Notes: generated by a model not told the origin, from the sequence alone. A stretch of 64,000 nucleotides of DNA from Arenibacter sp. F26102 (GCF_023015865.1 NZ_JALKBC010000007.1:124001-188000), one strand, 5' to 3'. Shown: positions 25,801 to 34,941, counted from the first letter of the stretch. Made by a program: numbers and translations.

Positions 25801-26573
25801 GTATCGGAAATGAAACCTTTAATCTCGAAGATGATTTGGGTCGGGATTATTATCGTGCCAGGATGCAAAAAATCCAACTTAACGCAGGTATTGCTTATCA
25901 CACGTTGAAGATAAAGGCCTTATTTGAATCCTTTAAGTTAAAGGAGTTGGAAGATCGCTTTTTTGTTCCCTCCAATCTGAATCCACAGATTTTTGAATCC
26001 CAGAATTATGTGGGTGCGGAGACCTCCGCATATTACAAAAACGACGATGCCGATGATTTTCCTACCAAGGCACTTTATTTGGGCTTAACCGTTGGTTACA
26101 AATTAAATACTCAAATGGCGGATAATCAATTTGGATATTTCGCATTTAAAGCGGGAATGAGTCATAAGCTTATTCCGTCAGGAGACGTGGTTCTGGGTAC
26201 AACAGCCGAATATAAGACGAATATTGGCGGAGGCGATTACTTTTTTTACCATGCACCTACCCTCGGAGGAACTAACGGACTTCGTGGGTTTCGGGATGAG
26301 AGATTTGCCGGTCACTCTTATTTTTATCAGACATCAGACCTTAGATTTAGGATTAAGAAATATGCCACTGCAGTAGCACCTGTAACCTTGGGCGTTTTTG
26401 GTGGTTTTGATTATGGTAGGGTGTGGGAGCGTAACGATTCCAGTAATCGTTGGCATACATCACAAGGTGGGGGTCTGTGGATCAGTGGATTTAATTTTCT
26501 GTCTTTCAATGTAGGATACTTTAATTCCGTAGAGGGCAATATGGTACAAATAGGTTTCGGATTCGGTTTTTGA
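22860..26573 (+). CDS. Large outer-membrane protein: degenerate phosphoesterase + kinase-like centre + beta-barrel
   Basis: A 1237-residue protein with at least three parts. A lipoprotein-type signal ends in INAC (Cys22). Residues 45-380 follow the calcineurin-like phosphoesterase pattern but with altered metal sites: AGGFG (52-56) where GDxG is expected, GNNEW (123-127) for GNHDW, GHEES (293-297) for GHxH; GDN (87-89) and HHP (223-225) remain. The middle holds GDWDRHQDQWRW (from 617) and PRDRDNAF (RDRD around 645-648), spaced like the catalytic loop and metal-binding Asp of atypical kinases (HipA/CotH/FAM20-like). From about 900 the sequence alternates aromatic and polar strands, with the Omp85-type GGTNGLRGFRDERF, and ends in VQIGFGFGF, as in surface-antigen barrels. 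Similar long proteins in Bacteroidota are usually annotated metallophosphoesterase. Function unknown. Confidence 0.75.
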   Translation: MNPQQYIKVVYYIFIAFFINACATYSPQFAESVPVQLPSSDTKDILHTIYIAGGFGNKGKGESGGTQNLLASALESAPEESTLFFTGDNISEKEGAWSTDKDLLDEQIKLLDNFMGKTIFLPGNNEWKDFDSDKVEKIEDYIKDLEKDKISFYPENACPLEHIEINDKLDIIVLDSKWFISNWSRVKDINKKCTDINTRRRFLEELEGYINDGQDKNIVIAMHHPIFSNGKYAGMESFKSHITPIPVLGTVMNGIADLGAFSPELLNSRRYNYLRILVSALAKASDRITIVSGHEESLQYLTGGGIHQVIGGSLFQKTPTKLGADKITTIGGSLDFEGKYTHGAKGFAKLEYFKDGSSKVTFISEGDDENTINILPKLDKESTPHNFPLITDRTMKDAVTDDKEELNRSGFYKFLWGERYRNYFGTSVTAPIAYLDTLYGGLKVTKEGGGHQSYSIRLEDNNGKEFSMRSLRKNALKFLKFKVKGIAFEENDYKDTWTEEVISDFFTTAHPYMQLVINPLARAVNVNHSSPSLFYIPKQERLGDLNEQFGNELYFVEERPSDEQTNFKGYRRTIDESGKMKEMESTTDILEKISGDESYTIDQRDFIRARIFDMLIGDWDRHQDQWRWAEYEKKDGDKEFLPIPRDRDNAFPKFDGFAMKAIKLFVPDARRWQSYGPEINDVKWLNIGGNRLDRALLTQYDAKVWEDEARFIQDKLSEEEIDAAFIKLPTEVQDSTANAIKENLKLRLANLPKYAKQYADYLDNIVTLHGTEKDDQVVITRLPEGKTKVVLRRLLSDKTNELMFERTFESKKTKEIWIYGLGDDDVFEVSGEGDNEIFIRLVGGYGKETYNITNSKSLKVYDWKHEEIKFEEKKPRHQLTDVYETNTFHWRFLEQNSNVFLPAIGFRTDDGFYIGAKNTYLNRGFNGHDFRQKHIVGANYYFLFKALELSYQGVYANIIPKWNFELDGYYATNRFSNNYFGIGNETFNLEDDLGRDYYRARMQKIQLNAGIAYHTLKIKALFESFKLKELEDRFFVPSNLNPQIFESQNYVGAETSAYYKNDDADDFPTKALYLGLTVGYKLNTQMADNQFGYFAFKAGMSHKLIPSGDVVLGTTAEYKTNIGGGDYFFYHAPTLGGTNGLRGFRDERFAGHSYFYQTSDLRFRIKKYATAVAPVTLGVFGGFDYGRVWERNDSSNRWHTSQGGGLWISGFNFLSFNVGYFNSVEGNMVQIGFGFGF

Positions 26574-26635
26574 ACCCGAATAGTGAATTTGTGGGAGTTA
26601 CTTGTCCAATCTAAATAGCTGCCTTGGACCAGAAA

Positions 26636-27361
26636 CTACTGTAGCCTGAAAGTAATGGGAATGGTATAGGGAACCTTTACGGCCCTGCCTCGTTGTTTTC
26701 CAGGCGTCATTTGGGGTAAAGCCGCTATAATACGGTTGGCTTCTTTTTCCAATAATTTATCAGGACCCCTAGTTCTTATATTGGTAATATGGCCGGTATT
26801 ATCTATGATAAATTGCACATAAACCTTGCCTTCAATTCCCAATTCAACGGCTACATCGGGATAGGTAAACTGTTTCATGATATGTTCCTGAATTTTTTTC
26901 TGAAAGCAGGCTTTCTGGGCTTCATTGTTGGTTTCATTGCACCCGGGAAAAACAGGTACGTTTTCTATTACGGCAAAGGGGACTTCAATATCTTCCTCTT
27001 CCTCTTCCACCACGGCGATATCTTCTACTTTAAGTGTGGCCTCTTCGACTACTGTTTCCTGGTTGATTTCGGTGCTTTGAATCACCGTTTCTTCAATTTC
27101 AGCAACATCTTCAACTATTTCAATGACTTCTGGTGCCGCTGGAGGTGGAGGTGGGGGAGGTACATTTAATGCTTCAGTGACAGGCACTTTTTCCTCCAAA
27201 TAATCAGTTACCGTCAACTGCTCGATGACTGCTTTTTCTTTGGGGTACGTTTTTAACTCCAACGCCCCCCAAACAAGAAGGAGTACTAGTGTTAGGCCTA
27301 TTACAAAGAAAAGTCCACTTTGTTTGTTTAAATCTGCCCTTGGATTTTTTTTCCGTTCCAT
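26636..27361 (-). CDS. Energy transducer TonB
   Basis: A 241-residue TonB. I start at the ATG at 27361 (MERKKNPRADL), which puts a normal basic stretch before the membrane anchor (about 14-33); an ATG at 27409 would add 16 residues. The linker has a proline run (PPPPPPPAAPE near 65) and an acidic region, and the C-terminal TonB domain contains FPGCNETNNEAQKACF, GIEGKVYVQFIIDNTGHI and PYTIPITFRL. TonB transmits the proton-motive force from ExbBD to outer-membrane receptors. The PGC...C pair is common in Bacteroidota TonB proteins. No exbB/exbD or receptor gene is adjacent; it is convergent with the large outer-membrane protein. Confidence 0.93.
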   Translation of the reverse strand: MERKKNPRADLNKQSGLFFVIGLTLVLLLVWGALELKTYPKEKAVIEQLTVTDYLEEKVPVTEALNVPPPPPPPAAPEVIEIVEDVAEIEETVIQSTEINQETVVEEATLKVEDIAVVEEEEEDIEVPFAVIENVPVFPGCNETNNEAQKACFQKKIQEHIMKQFTYPDVAVELGIEGKVYVQFIIDNTGHITNIRTRGPDKLLEKEANRIIAALPQMTPGKQRGRAVKVPYTIPITFRLQ

Positions 27362-27527
27362 GACACAGTATTTTAATACATAAGTTATTAAGTATTTACA
27401 TGAATTCATATGACATAAATCAGTTTTGGCATTATTCTAACTTCGAATAGTAATGCCCATTTATTATTAGAGAAGGATATGAAACGGACTATTATTATTG
27501 AGCTCTGGGGACAAAATCGTTCAGTGA

Positions 27528-27535
27528 TATTTTTG
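27528..27535 (+). promoter_or_regulatory. Putative -7 box for the GH32 gene
   Basis: TATTTTTG is an exact TAnnTTTG match about 56 bases before the GH32 start. No consensus -33 element at the expected spacing. Confidence 0.35.
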
Positions 27536-27591
27536 GTATGGGCATTTATTCGTTATTTTTAATGAATATGAAGCTTTAAAAAAAATTCGAT

Positions 27592-29142
27592 ATGAAGTTG
27601 TTTTGGATTGTTTTGGGATTGGCACTTTTGTCGTGCAAGGAAGAGAAAAAAGTAGGGCCGGTTCAAAGTGTTGATACCGAACTTGGCCTCTATCAGGAAA
27701 CCCATCGCCCCCAATTTCATTTTACGCCACCGGAAAAATGGATGAACGACCCCAATGGATTGGTCTATCACCAGGGCGTGTACCATCTTTTTTATCAATA
27801 TTATCCAGAGGATATTGTTTGGGGGCCCATGCATTGGGGTCACGCAATAAGTAAGAATATGGTGTATTGGGAAAATAAACCCATAGCGTTATTTCCTGAT
27901 GAACACGGCTATATTTTTTCGGGAAGTGCCGTTGTGGATACTAATAATTCCTCGGGATTTGGAACTGTGGATAACCCGCCGTTGGTGGCTATTTTCACTT
28001 ATCACGATGTGGTAGGTGAAAAAGCGGGAAAAGATGACTTCCAGACCCAAGGGATTGCCTATAGTTTGGACAATGGGGTTACTTGGGTTAAATATGAAGG
28101 CAATCCCGTTGTAAAAAACGAAGGAATAAGGGATTTTAGAGATCCCAAAGTCTTTTGGAATGATAAAACCAATAGTTGGACAATGTTATTGGTTGCGGGG
28201 GACCATCTTCAAATATGGCAATCCCCAGACCTGAAAGACTGGGATAAGGTAAGCGAGTTTGGAAAGAATCAGGGGGCACACGGTGGTGTTTGGGAATGTC
28301 CGGATATGTTTCCGTTAAAAGTGGAAGGTACGGACATGGAAAAATGGGTGCTTTTGATAAGTATCAACCCAGGGGCGCCCAATGGAGGCAGTGGTACCCA
28401 ATATTTTGTAGGTGATTTTGATGGCACAACCTTTAAAAGCGATCAAAAGGAGCATAAATGGATTGATTGGGGCACCGATAACTATGCCGGGGTAACCTAT
28501 AACAATGTGCCCAATAATGAAAGAGTATTTATTGGTTGGATGAGTAATTGGGCCTATGCCCAGGAAACACCCACCGAAAAATGGCGTAGTGCAATGACGC
28601 TGCCCAGAAAACTTTCCCTACATCGGATAAATGACAAGTTTGAATTGGTTAATTACCCGTTGGAAAGTTTGGAGGAGATTAGGGTTCCTGGTTCTTCAGA
28701 AGACATCACCTTAGGTCCAGAATTGGATAAATCATTGACTTTTGATCATTTTAATCGGTCTGAATTGAAATTTAAAACTAGCTCACAGCAATTCAAACTG
28801 GATTTCAATAACAGTTTGGGAGAGCATTTAAATTTGATTTTGGACGGTGAGGCCCAACAATTTATTTTGGATAGGTCCAATTCTGGAAAAACAACCTTTG
28901 ATGAGGATTTTGCTAAAAATGTTCAGACCATGCCGATCCCTGATTTGCCTAATGGGGAATATGAAGTAAGAATCCTGATGGATTGGTCTTCTGTAGAGAT
29001 TTTTATAAACCATGGTCAATATGTGATGACCGCCCAGATCTTTCCCAACGAATTTTACCGGAATTTGATGATTTCCAATCCCGGTGATGTGGAATTGAAA
29101 TTGGATACATTTACAATACGCCCCATAAAATCCATCTGGTAA
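27592..29142 (+). CDS. GH32 fructan hydrolase (levanase/inulinase type) lipoprotein
   Basis: A 516-residue secreted lipoprotein (signal with LLSC, Cys15). The GH32 catalytic set is complete: nucleophile in WMNDPNG (Asp53), stabiliser in RDP (183-185), acid/base in WECPD (Glu235). The five-bladed propeller occupies about 35-345 and a C-terminal beta-sandwich follows (DWSSVEIFINHGQYVMTAQIFP). It should cut fructose from sucrose, levan or inulin; the exact linkage cannot be read from sequence. There is no SusC/SusD, fructokinase or other sugar gene next to it, which is unusual for a Bacteroidota polysaccharide enzyme. Confidence 0.94.
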   Translation: MKLFWIVLGLALLSCKEEKKVGPVQSVDTELGLYQETHRPQFHFTPPEKWMNDPNGLVYHQGVYHLFYQYYPEDIVWGPMHWGHAISKNMVYWENKPIALFPDEHGYIFSGSAVVDTNNSSGFGTVDNPPLVAIFTYHDVVGEKAGKDDFQTQGIAYSLDNGVTWVKYEGNPVVKNEGIRDFRDPKVFWNDKTNSWTMLLVAGDHLQIWQSPDLKDWDKVSEFGKNQGAHGGVWECPDMFPLKVEGTDMEKWVLLISINPGAPNGGSGTQYFVGDFDGTTFKSDQKEHKWIDWGTDNYAGVTYNNVPNNERVFIGWMSNWAYAQETPTEKWRSAMTLPRKLSLHRINDKFELVNYPLESLEEIRVPGSSEDITLGPELDKSLTFDHFNRSELKFKTSSQQFKLDFNNSLGEHLNLILDGEAQQFILDRSNSGKTTFDEDFAKNVQTMPIPDLPNGEYEVRILMDWSSVEIFINHGQYVMTAQIFPNEFYRNLMISNPGDVELKLDTFTIRPIKSIW

Positions 29143-29465
29143 CTATAATATTAGGGTTAGACTTCACTAAGTACCTAGGAATAATCAAGATTTGTACAAC
29201 TGTAATTCTTGGCAGGATCAATTAAATTATTTCCTTCCAAACCTTTATATGGCTTTTTATATTTTAAATTGGAGATAAATTTGACTAAAAATCTTCAAGA
29301 AACCTTGTGTTTTTTTGGTTTTATCTTAATCATACGGGGTAAATATTTGGTTTTATGTTAATCACTGTTAAATAAAGTTTAACTATTCTTAAAAATAGGT
29401 CATAAGAATTAGATTTGTTAGAGTCTTGTTAATGTTTTTATTATTGGTTGCTATCTCCAAAAATT
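29143..29465. other. Intergenic region upstream of the RND operon
   Basis: About 320 AT-rich bases without a gene. Two exact TAnnTTTG boxes are present on the plus strand: TAAATTTG at 29276-29283, with TTTT 18 bases upstream, and TAGATTTG at 29410-29417, closer to the adaptor start. Either could drive the efflux operon. No repressor gene is adjacent. Confidence 0.5.
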
Positions 29466-30548
29466 ATGAAAATAAAATACATCGTTTATACTTTATTACT
29501 AATTGGATTGGGAGGCTTGATAACCTATCGTATTTTGCAAAATAGTGAAGCGGGTAAATCAGGAAGTTCTGCAAACACCAGTAAAGTCCCAATTGTTTCT
29601 GGCATGATTCTTCGTCCACAGGAATTTAATGATAATATTTCCCTTTCAGGTACCTTGGAAGCAAACGAGCAAATAGAAATACGAAGTGAGGTATCTGGTG
29701 TGGTTGAAAGTATAAATTTCATGGAGGGTAGTAAGGTCGCCCAAGGCCAGGTTTTGTTCAGGGTGAACGATATTGAATTGCAGGCGCAATTGTCAAAAGT
29801 AAGGACCGCCCAGAAGCTGGCTGCCGAAAATGAAAGAAGGGCAAAACTTCTATTGGAAAAGCAGGCCATCAGTCAAGAGGAATATGACATTGCTAGTGCC
29901 GATTTTCAATCGGCCAGTGCAGAATCGGAATTAATAGCCGCCCAATTATCAAAGGCAACTGTCCGTGCCCCATTTTCTGGTATTATTGGGCTTCGTTCCA
30001 TTTCAAAAGGGACCTATGTTAGTCCGGCTACGGCCGTGGCTAAGTTGGTGAATACAGATCAACTAAAGATTACTTTTTCAATTCCAGAGAAATATGCCGC
30101 CCAGATTAAAGTAGGTACATCCTTTACCTTTACCACGGCCGATTCCAAGGAGGAATACAGAGCAAAAATATATGCAATTGAACCAGAAGTGGAGGTTGCC
30201 ACTAGGACCTTGAAAATGAGGGCAACGGCCGAAAACCCCGGGGGTAGGCTTTTCCCTGGTGCTTTTGCCAATGTAATATTACCTCTGGAAACGGTCAACG
30301 ACGCCTTATTGGTGCCCAGTGAATCTTTGATTCCTGTTCAGAATGGTAAAAAAATCTTTATCGTTGAGAATGGCAAGGCCAAGGAGATAGATGTAGAAAT
30401 TGGTGCTCGTACAGGAAGTTCCGTGCGGGTCGTTTCTGGATTAAAGGTTGGGGATACTGTACTTACCTATGGGGTTATGGCTTTAAAGGATGGTACTCCG
30501 GTAAAGGTGTTATTAAAGGAAACTGAATCTCTTACTGCGGAACAATGA
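29466..30548 (+). CDS. RND efflux periplasmic adaptor (HlyD/MFP family)
   Basis: A 360-residue membrane-fusion protein. I start at the ATG at 29466; the frame is open back to a TTG at 29448. A single N-terminal membrane anchor (about 4-25) is followed by the lipoyl/barrel-sandwich halves (IEIRSEVSGVVESINFMEGSKVAQGQVLFRV and RAPFSGIIGLRSISKGTYV), an alpha-helical hairpin between them, then beta-barrel and membrane-proximal domains (VPSESLIPVQNGKKIFIVENGKAKE). It bridges the RND pump and the TolC channel. The stop overlaps the pump start by four bases (ATGA). Confidence 0.94.
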   Translation: MKIKYIVYTLLLIGLGGLITYRILQNSEAGKSGSSANTSKVPIVSGMILRPQEFNDNISLSGTLEANEQIEIRSEVSGVVESINFMEGSKVAQGQVLFRVNDIELQAQLSKVRTAQKLAAENERRAKLLLEKQAISQEEYDIASADFQSASAESELIAAQLSKATVRAPFSGIIGLRSISKGTYVSPATAVAKLVNTDQLKITFSIPEKYAAQIKVGTSFTFTTADSKEEYRAKIYAIEPEVEVATRTLKMRATAENPGGRLFPGAFANVILPLETVNDALLVPSESLIPVQNGKKIFIVENGKAKEIDVEIGARTGSSVRVVSGLKVGDTVLTYGVMALKDGTPVKVLLKETESLTAEQ

Positions 30549-33500
30549 GTTTATCAACATTAAGTATTAAGCGACCTGTACTTACCATTGTAATGAATTT
30601 GGCCATAATTTTATTTGGAATTATTGGCTTTACCTATTTGGGAGTTCGTGAATTTCCGTCCATAGATCCGGCCCAAGTTTCTGTACGTACTAATTATTCG
30701 GGGGCCAATGCCGATATTATTGAATCCCAGATTACAGAACCCTTGGAGAAGGCTATAAATTCCATTGATGGAATTAGGAACATAACTTCTTCCAGTATTC
30801 AGGGATCTAGTTCCATAAGTATAGAGTTTAATCTTGATAAAAATTTAGAAGACGCAGCCAACGATGTTCGTGATAAGGTATCACAGGCGGTAAGAAGTTT
30901 GCCAGATGATCTAGATGCCCCTCCGGTAGTTTCAAAATCCGATGCCGACGCGGATAGGATACTTTCCATGACCATTCAGAGCGATAGTAAAAATATACTG
31001 GAGCTTTCGGATTATGCCGAAAATGTGATATCCCAAAGGATAGAGACCATACCTGGGGTAAGTAGTGTTCAGATATGGGGTCAACGAAGGTATGCTATGC
31101 GCTTGTGGATAGACCCTTTTAAATTGGCATCCTATGGATTGACCGTGGCGGAAGTACGTAGTGCAATGTTGGCGCAGAATGTGGAGTTGCCTTCGGGGAA
31201 ATTAACGGGTGATAATACCGAAATAACGGTTAAGACCATTGGTAACCTTGATTCGGAGGAAGGTTTCAACAATATTATAATCAGGGCCGATGGCGAAAAA
31301 TTGGTACGCCTAAGCGATATTGGCAAGGCTTCTTTGGAAGGGGAGAATATGGAGACCAAGATGAGCGATTCTGGTCAGCCTATGGTCGCCATTGCCGTTA
31401 TACCGCAACCAGGTACCAATTATCTTGAAATTGCCGATAGATTCTATCTGGAATATGAAAAGCTGAAAAAGGATCTGCCCGAAGGGTTTAAATTAAACAT
31501 TGTAATAGATGATACCGTTTTTGTAAGAAAGGCGGTTACGGAAGTAGCGGAAACCTTATTGATATCTATTATCCTGGTAATATTGGTCATATATCTATTT
31601 TTTAGAAACTGGTCAATGGCCATGCGTCCGTTGATAGATATACCGGTATCATTGATAGCCACATTCTTTGTTATGTGGTTGTTCGGGTTTTCTATCAATG
31701 TCCTTACCCTTTTGGCCATCGTTCTGGCAACGGGTCTTGTTGTGGATGACGGAATTGTGGTCACCGAAAATATCTATAGGAAGGTGGAGGCCGGGATGAG
31801 CCCGATCGAGGCCGCCATAAAGGGTTCCAACGAGATTTTCTTTGCAGTGATATCCATATCCATTACCCTTGCGGCGGTTTTTCTCCCAGTAATATTCCTA
31901 GAGGGTTTTGTGGGCCGTTTGTTCAGGGAATTTGGAGTCGTCCTGGGTTCGGCGGTGCTGGTGTCCGCTTTTGTCTCGCTCACCTTGACCCCAATGCTTA
32001 ACGCTTATCTAATTAAGCCAGGAAAGCAGAGCCATTCCAAATTTTATAATTTCACGGAGCGCTATTTTGTGAAAATGAATGAATCCTATGCCAGTGCATT
32101 AGGTGTTTTTATGAAAAGGAAATGGATGAGTTTCCCAATATTACTGGCATGTATAGGGCTTATTGTCCTTTTCTACGGTCTGCTTCAAAAAGAAACGGCA
32201 CCCTATGACGATCGTAGTTTTATACGCTTGAGCGTTACAGCACCGGAGGGTTCTTCCTACGAATATATGGATCGTTTAATGGATGATATTACAAACCTGA
32301 TCAACGATTCTATCCCGGAAAAAAAGGTAAGTTTGGTACTTACCTCCCCGGGCTTCGGTACCACTTCTTCGGTGAATAGTGGTCGTGCAAATGTTGCGCT
32401 GGTAGAACCAAATGAGAGGGAGCGGTCACAAAAGGAAATTGCAGACGATCTTGGGAGATGGGCAAAATCTTATGTTGGTGGTAAATCCAATGTATCGGAG
32501 AGGCCAACTATCGCGGTAAATCGCCGTGGAGGAGCGCCAATACAATATATTATACAAGCTCAGAATTTTCAAAAGCTGAAGGAAAAAATTCCTGAATTTA
32601 TGCAGGAAGCCGAAAAAAATGAAACTTTCTCCTTTACCGATGTAAACCTGAAATTTGATAAACCCGAACTCTATGTAACCATAAATAGGGAAAAAGCCGA
32701 AAGTTTGGGGGTTTCTGTATTGGACGTGGCCCAAACCTTGCAATTATCCCTGAGTGGGCAACGTTTTGGGTATTTCTTAAGGAACGGTAGGCAATATCAG
32801 GTTATTGGCCAATTTGATAAAAAGGACCGTGACGCGCCTTTAGATCTTACTTCCATATTTGTAAAGAATAAAGATGGTCTCCTAATTCAATTGGATAATC
32901 TCGTTTCTACATCGGAACATAGTAGCCCACCACAATTATTTCACAACAATAGATATACCTCGGCAACGGTTTTTGCAAATCTGGCTCCAGGGAAGAGCCT
33001 TAGCGACGGGATAGCTGCTATGGAAGAAATTAAGGAAAAAGTACTTGATGAAAGCTTTACTACGGATTTAGGAGGGGAATCCCGGGATTTTGTGGAGAGT
33101 AGTTCCAATACCCTGTTTGCTTTTGGTCTTGCCCTGCTTCTTATATTTCTGATATTGGCAGCCCAATTTGAAAGTTTTATAGACCCATTAATTATAATTT
33201 TAACAGTACCCATGGCCGTGGCCGGGGCAATGTTTTCCCTATGGCTTTTTGGCCAGACCTGGAATATCTTTAGCCAAATAGGTACCATAATGCTCATTGG
33301 ACTGGTAACCAAGAATGGTATTTTAATAGTGGAATTTGCCAATCAACTTAGGGAGGAAGGAATGTCTAAATTGGAGGCCGTATTAAAAGCATCTGAATCC
33401 AGATTAAGACCCATTTTAATGACCAGTCTAACCATAGCCTTGGGAGCCTTGCCAATAGCCTTGTCCTTAGGTGCGGCCTCAACAAGCCGTATAGGTATGG

Positions 33501-33628
33501 GAGTCGTAATTATTGGGGGGACCATGTTCTCATTGGTACTTACATTATTTGTTATCCCTGCATTGTATTTCTTATGGTCCAGGGAGAAAAAACATCATCC
33601 TGAGTTTAAAGCCCTAGAATCCTATTAA
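30545..33628 (+). CDS. RND efflux pump (AcrB-type inner-membrane transporter)
   Basis: A 1027-residue proton-driven transporter. It shows the twofold repeat of RND proteins: a first helix (about 10-30), a large periplasmic domain, and groups of helices around 335-500 and 850-1010. The proton-relay Asp pair is Asp401-Asp402 in GLVVDDGIVVTENI, with the second-half counterpart GLVTKNGILIVEF near 920, as in HAE-type pumps. REFPSIDPAQVSV and the GxSS blocks fit the multidrug (HAE1/HAE2-like) branch rather than metal exporters. The operon order is adaptor-pump-TolC. Substrate unknown. Confidence 0.95.
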   Translation: MSLSTLSIKRPVLTIVMNLAIILFGIIGFTYLGVREFPSIDPAQVSVRTNYSGANADIIESQITEPLEKAINSIDGIRNITSSSIQGSSSISIEFNLDKNLEDAANDVRDKVSQAVRSLPDDLDAPPVVSKSDADADRILSMTIQSDSKNILELSDYAENVISQRIETIPGVSSVQIWGQRRYAMRLWIDPFKLASYGLTVAEVRSAMLAQNVELPSGKLTGDNTEITVKTIGNLDSEEGFNNIIIRADGEKLVRLSDIGKASLEGENMETKMSDSGQPMVAIAVIPQPGTNYLEIADRFYLEYEKLKKDLPEGFKLNIVIDDTVFVRKAVTEVAETLLISIILVILVIYLFFRNWSMAMRPLIDIPVSLIATFFVMWLFGFSINVLTLLAIVLATGLVVDDGIVVTENIYRKVEAGMSPIEAAIKGSNEIFFAVISISITLAAVFLPVIFLEGFVGRLFREFGVVLGSAVLVSAFVSLTLTPMLNAYLIKPGKQSHSKFYNFTERYFVKMNESYASALGVFMKRKWMSFPILLACIGLIVLFYGLLQKETAPYDDRSFIRLSVTAPEGSSYEYMDRLMDDITNLINDSIPEKKVSLVLTSPGFGTTSSVNSGRANVALVEPNERERSQKEIADDLGRWAKSYVGGKSNVSERPTIAVNRRGGAPIQYIIQAQNFQKLKEKIPEFMQEAEKNETFSFTDVNLKFDKPELYVTINREKAESLGVSVLDVAQTLQLSLSGQRFGYFLRNGRQYQVIGQFDKKDRDAPLDLTSIFVKNKDGLLIQLDNLVSTSEHSSPPQLFHNNRYTSATVFANLAPGKSLSDGIAAMEEIKEKVLDESFTTDLGGESRDFVESSSNTLFAFGLALLLIFLILAAQFESFIDPLIIILTVPMAVAGAMFSLWLFGQTWNIFSQIGTIMLIGLVTKNGILIVEFANQLREEGMSKLEAVLKASESRLRPILMTSLTIALGALPIALSLGAASTSRIGMGVVIIGGTMFSLVLTLFVIPALYFLWSREKKHHPEFKALESY

Positions 33629-33630
33629 AA

Positions 33631-34941
33631 ATGAACAACTATAATTGCGCCGCCATACTATTTGTTTTCTTTGCCTTAACCAACCTCCTTATTGGACAGG
33701 AAATTCTTAAGGTAGAAGAAGCGGTCCAAATTGCCTTGGAGAACAACTATCAGATAAAGATTGCTGCCAATGAGCTGCAAATAGATGAGGTTTCAGTAAG
33801 TATGGGCAATGCAGGGATGCTTCCTCAAGTAGGGCTTGGCCTTACCGATAATAATAGCATTCAAAATTTAAGTCAGACCCGATCGGATGGAAGTAATGTG
33901 GAAAGGGACAATGCCAAGAACAATAGTCTCAACTACGGAATTGCCATGGATTGGACCTTGTTTGATGGTTTAAAAATGTTTGCCGATTATGAGCAGCTTA
34001 AAGAATCCCAGAAATTGGGAGAGGCCCAATTAAAACAAGTAATCCTTAACACGGTAGGGGAGGTTATGATTACCTATTTTGATCTTGTGCAGCAGAAACA
34101 GCAACTCACGGCTTTGGACAGTACCATTATTATCTCGGAACAAAGGGTTGACCTGGCCTATAACCGTTTTACCATTGGAAAGGCCTCAAAATTGGAGGTA
34201 CTTAACGCCCAGGTGGACCTAAATACTGATGAAACCTTGATGCAGCGGCAAAAGGAGTTGTATGTTAATACCAAGGTTCAATTGAACGAGTATCTGGCAC
34301 GTGATTTAAAAATCGATTTTGAGGTAGTGCCAGAAATTTTTGTGGATCAAGCACTGCAATTGCCCGAACTTGAGACTCTGGTGGCTAAAGAAAACCCGAC
34401 CCTTCAGGCGGAACAGATCAACAAAAAGATCAGTGAACTGGAATTGAAACAAACTAGGGCATTGCGTTACCCAACAATTTTTGCCAATACAGGCTATAAC
34501 TTTGGGCGCACCGAATCCAGTTTGGGTTTTACTACCAATTCAAATTCTAGAGGATGGACCTATGGTTTTGGTGCGAGTCTAAATGTTTTTGACGGGTTTA
34601 ATCAAAATCGAAATGAGAAAATAGCGAAGATTGAGATTGAAAACTCGGAAGTGGCCATTGCCCAACGTACACAGGAACTAATGTCCTTGTTGAATACTAC
34701 CTATCAAACTTACCTCACCAATATAAGTCTTATTGAATTGGAAGGTAAAAATGAGGCTATTGCACAGGAGAATTTGGAGATTACTGTTGAAAAATATAGA
34801 ATTGGAATAATCCCTACCATTGAATTTAGGACGGCCCAATTGAATTATATCAATTCAAAGGTGCGTCATAGCAATGCCAAATTTCAAGCAAAGTTGTCAG
34901 AGATTATCCTTAAGCAGCTCGCAGGGAACTTAGTTTTATGA
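33631..34941 (+). CDS. TolC family outer-membrane efflux channel
   Basis: A 436-residue protein with a signal peptide (cleavage after about residue 22, before QEILKVEEAV). Two related halves (about 30-225 and 240-430) contain the long amphipathic helices and short barrel strands of TolC, with typical sequences VQIALENNYQIK, LDLVQQKQQL-like DLVQQKQQLTAL and VEKYRIGIIPTIEFRTAQLNYI. It starts two bases after the pump stop and completes a full tripartite efflux system. Confidence 0.94.
   Translation: MNNYNCAAILFVFFALTNLLIGQEILKVEEAVQIALENNYQIKIAANELQIDEVSVSMGNAGMLPQVGLGLTDNNSIQNLSQTRSDGSNVERDNAKNNSLNYGIAMDWTLFDGLKMFADYEQLKESQKLGEAQLKQVILNTVGEVMITYFDLVQQKQQLTALDSTIIISEQRVDLAYNRFTIGKASKLEVLNAQVDLNTDETLMQRQKELYVNTKVQLNEYLARDLKIDFEVVPEIFVDQALQLPELETLVAKENPTLQAEQINKKISELELKQTRALRYPTIFANTGYNFGRTESSLGFTTNSNSRGWTYGFGASLNVFDGFNQNRNEKIAKIEIENSEVAIAQRTQELMSLLNTTYQTYLTNISLIELEGKNEAIAQENLEITVEKYRIGIIPTIEFRTAQLNYINSKVRHSNAKFQAKLSEIILKQLAGNLVL

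Noticed and set aside
22860-26573. A fusion caused by a missed stop between a phosphoesterase gene and a barrel gene.
   Set aside because: The frame is continuous over 1237 codons with natural composition throughout, and long proteins of this layout occur in other Bacteroidota.
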